Below are positions 63,444-64,000 of a DNA stretch of 64,000 nt, in pieces (positions within the stretch are counted from its first letter, which is position 1; every line of letters starts with the position of its first letter). This DNA is from a bacterium. Lineage in GTDB: Bacteria; Vulcanimicrobiota; Vulcanimicrobiia; Vulcanimicrobiales; SCRA01. The notes under the pieces are model-generated. The model made no database searches and had not been told where the DNA came from. It worked only from the letters and a program-made list of their open reading frames with translations. The translations under genes were made by a program, and so were the position numbers. The DNA lies in the NCBI GenBank assembly GCA_004297985.1, contig SCRA01000033.1:17487-81486 (forward strand), given 5' to 3'.

Positions 63444-63863
63444 ATGCCCAAGCCCATCGACGATCCCATCGCGCGCTACGATCAGCGCCGGAGCCACTAC
63501 CTTACACTCCTGGACCTCAAACTGGAATCCATCGGTGAAGGGCGCGCGGTCATGCGCATGCCGTTCCGCGAGGAGATCACCAACGGTACTGGCGCCGTGC
63601 ACGGCGGGGCGATCACCAGCCTCTGCGATACTTGCTTCTATATGGCGCTGGCCTCGATCTACGGCGAGGAGCAGGAGACGACGACCGCCAGCCTCCATAT
63701 CGCCTTCCTCGCCCCGGCGCTGCCTCCGCACGATCTCATCGCGGAGGCGCACGTGCTCAAAGCCGGCCGCCGCATCGTCTACGGCGAAGTCAGCGTGCAG
63801 AGCGGCGAGAAGATGGTCGCCCACGCGACGCTCAACTTTCTCAACACCCCACCCCGCACGTAA
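63444..63863 (+). CDS. PaaI-type hotdog thioesterase
   Basis: A 139-residue hotdog-fold acyl-CoA thioesterase. The family motif is TNGTGAVHGGAITSLCDTCFYMA with the hydrophobic helix, followed by TASLHIAFLAPALPPHDLIAEA and YGEVSVQSGEKMVAHATLNF. It likely hydrolyses aromatic or medium-chain acyl-CoAs. It is divergent from gcvT. Two tandem double-hairpin repeats start ten bases after its stop codon. Confidence 0.9.
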   Translation: MPKPIDDPIARYDQRRSHYLTLLDLKLESIGEGRAVMRMPFREEITNGTGAVHGGAITSLCDTCFYMALASIYGEEQETTTASLHIAFLAPALPPHDLIAEAHVLKAGRRIVYGEVSVQSGEKMVAHATLNFLNTPPRT

Positions 63864-63872
63864 ATTCGGTCT

Positions 63873-64000
63873 CAATCCGTGCTAGCGGATTATCGAAGCA
63901 ATCGCAGCATGCGATTGCGCTCCCGGAGGGGCTTCGTAGGTAACGGGGTCCCCAATCCGCGCTAGCGGATTATCGAAGCAATCGCAGCATGCGATTGCGC
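63873..64000. repeat. Tandem 48-nt double-hairpin repeats, 80-nt period
   Basis: Two copies of a 48-base unit at 63873-63920 and 63953-64000 differ at one base (T/C at the 8th position, which becomes a G-U wobble in the stem). Each unit contains two adjacent stem-loops: AATCCGC-GCTA-GCGGATT and GCAATCGCA-GCA-TGCGATTGC. The intervening 32 bases are unique in the window. The array continues to or past the window edge. REP/BIME-type element, CRISPR-like array or structured RNA are possible. Confidence 0.8.

Noticed and set aside
63873..64000. Calling the end-of-window repeat a CRISPR array
   Set aside because: Only two units and one spacer are visible, the repeat is unusually long with two hairpins, and no cas gene lies in the window; kept as an unclassified repeat.

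Overview
This 64-kb window is a dense, high-GC bacterial chromosome segment carrying about 66 recognisable protein genes on both strands. I see no rRNA, tRNA, insertion sequence or prophage gene. GTG and TTG starts are common, and many neighbours overlap by a few bases (ATGA, GTGA, TTGA, TGATG). The gene set (pyruvate or branched-chain 2-oxoacid dehydrogenase, sulfite oxidase with cytochrome c, split glycine dehydrogenase GcvPA/GcvPB, MEP-pathway IspE, PdxST, RNase J, an R3H/SpoIIIAA-type ATPase next to tmk and holB) suggests an aerobic or facultative bacterium on the Terrabacteria side of the tree. A deep lineage such as Eremiobacterota (WPS-2) is my guess from gene style. It is not established, because no marker rRNA is present.

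Layout. 1-3 kb: RNase J (cut by the window edge), a small secreted protein and an HtrA-type protease. 3-6.6 kb: a dnaK-grpE-dnaJ cluster with a shortened DnaJ zinc finger. 6.7-12 kb: a SorAB-like sulfite dehydrogenase, an ABC exporter, a DUF4242 protein and an isocitrate-lyase/PEP-mutase-family enzyme. 11.4-13 kb: an unrecognised two-gene unit with a clear promoter. 13-16 kb: CoA-transferase subunits and an acyl-CoA dehydrogenase. 16-19 kb: DNA glycosylases Nth and MutY flanking a YedY-like molybdoenzyme and a nitroreductase. 19-26 kb: E1alpha-E1beta-E2-E3-lipB-lipA, i.e. a whole 2-oxoacid dehydrogenase together with the genes that make its lipoyl cofactor. 26-31.6 kb: OsmC, glutamate dehydrogenase, YchF, an MscS-like channel, a bifunctional nuclease, MTA phosphorylase and a membrane protein. 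31.7-35 kb: an R3H ATPase-tmk-holB operon. 35-46 kb: an Orn/Lys/Arg decarboxylase, a bicupin, an HNH nuclease, pdxST, a large glycosidase-galT unit, ispE with a nucleotidyltransferase, and a Vgb-like lipoprotein. 46.6-54.7 kb: UbiX, a RecB-family nuclease plus a UvrD-like helicase plus a GNAT, then DinB, endonuclease IV and an aldo/keto reductase. 55-64 kb: NUDIX-scpA-scpB, a site-2 protease, and gcvT-gcvH-gcvPA-gcvPB followed by a fatty-acid desaturase, then a hotdog thioesterase.

The most unusual signals are non-coding. A two-tier hairpin element of about 105 nt occurs twice, at 12970-13078 and, inverted, at 31661-31765, with a third half copy at 31631-31661. It shares a 15-nt invariant core, and its stems differ in sequence yet still pair. 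Each copy exactly fills the gap between two convergent genes. At the right edge a 48-nt double-hairpin unit is repeated with an 80-nt period. Among proteins, the split nuclease/helicase pair, the LipB with Gln in place of the catalytic Lys, and the half-zinc-finger DnaJ deserve a second look.
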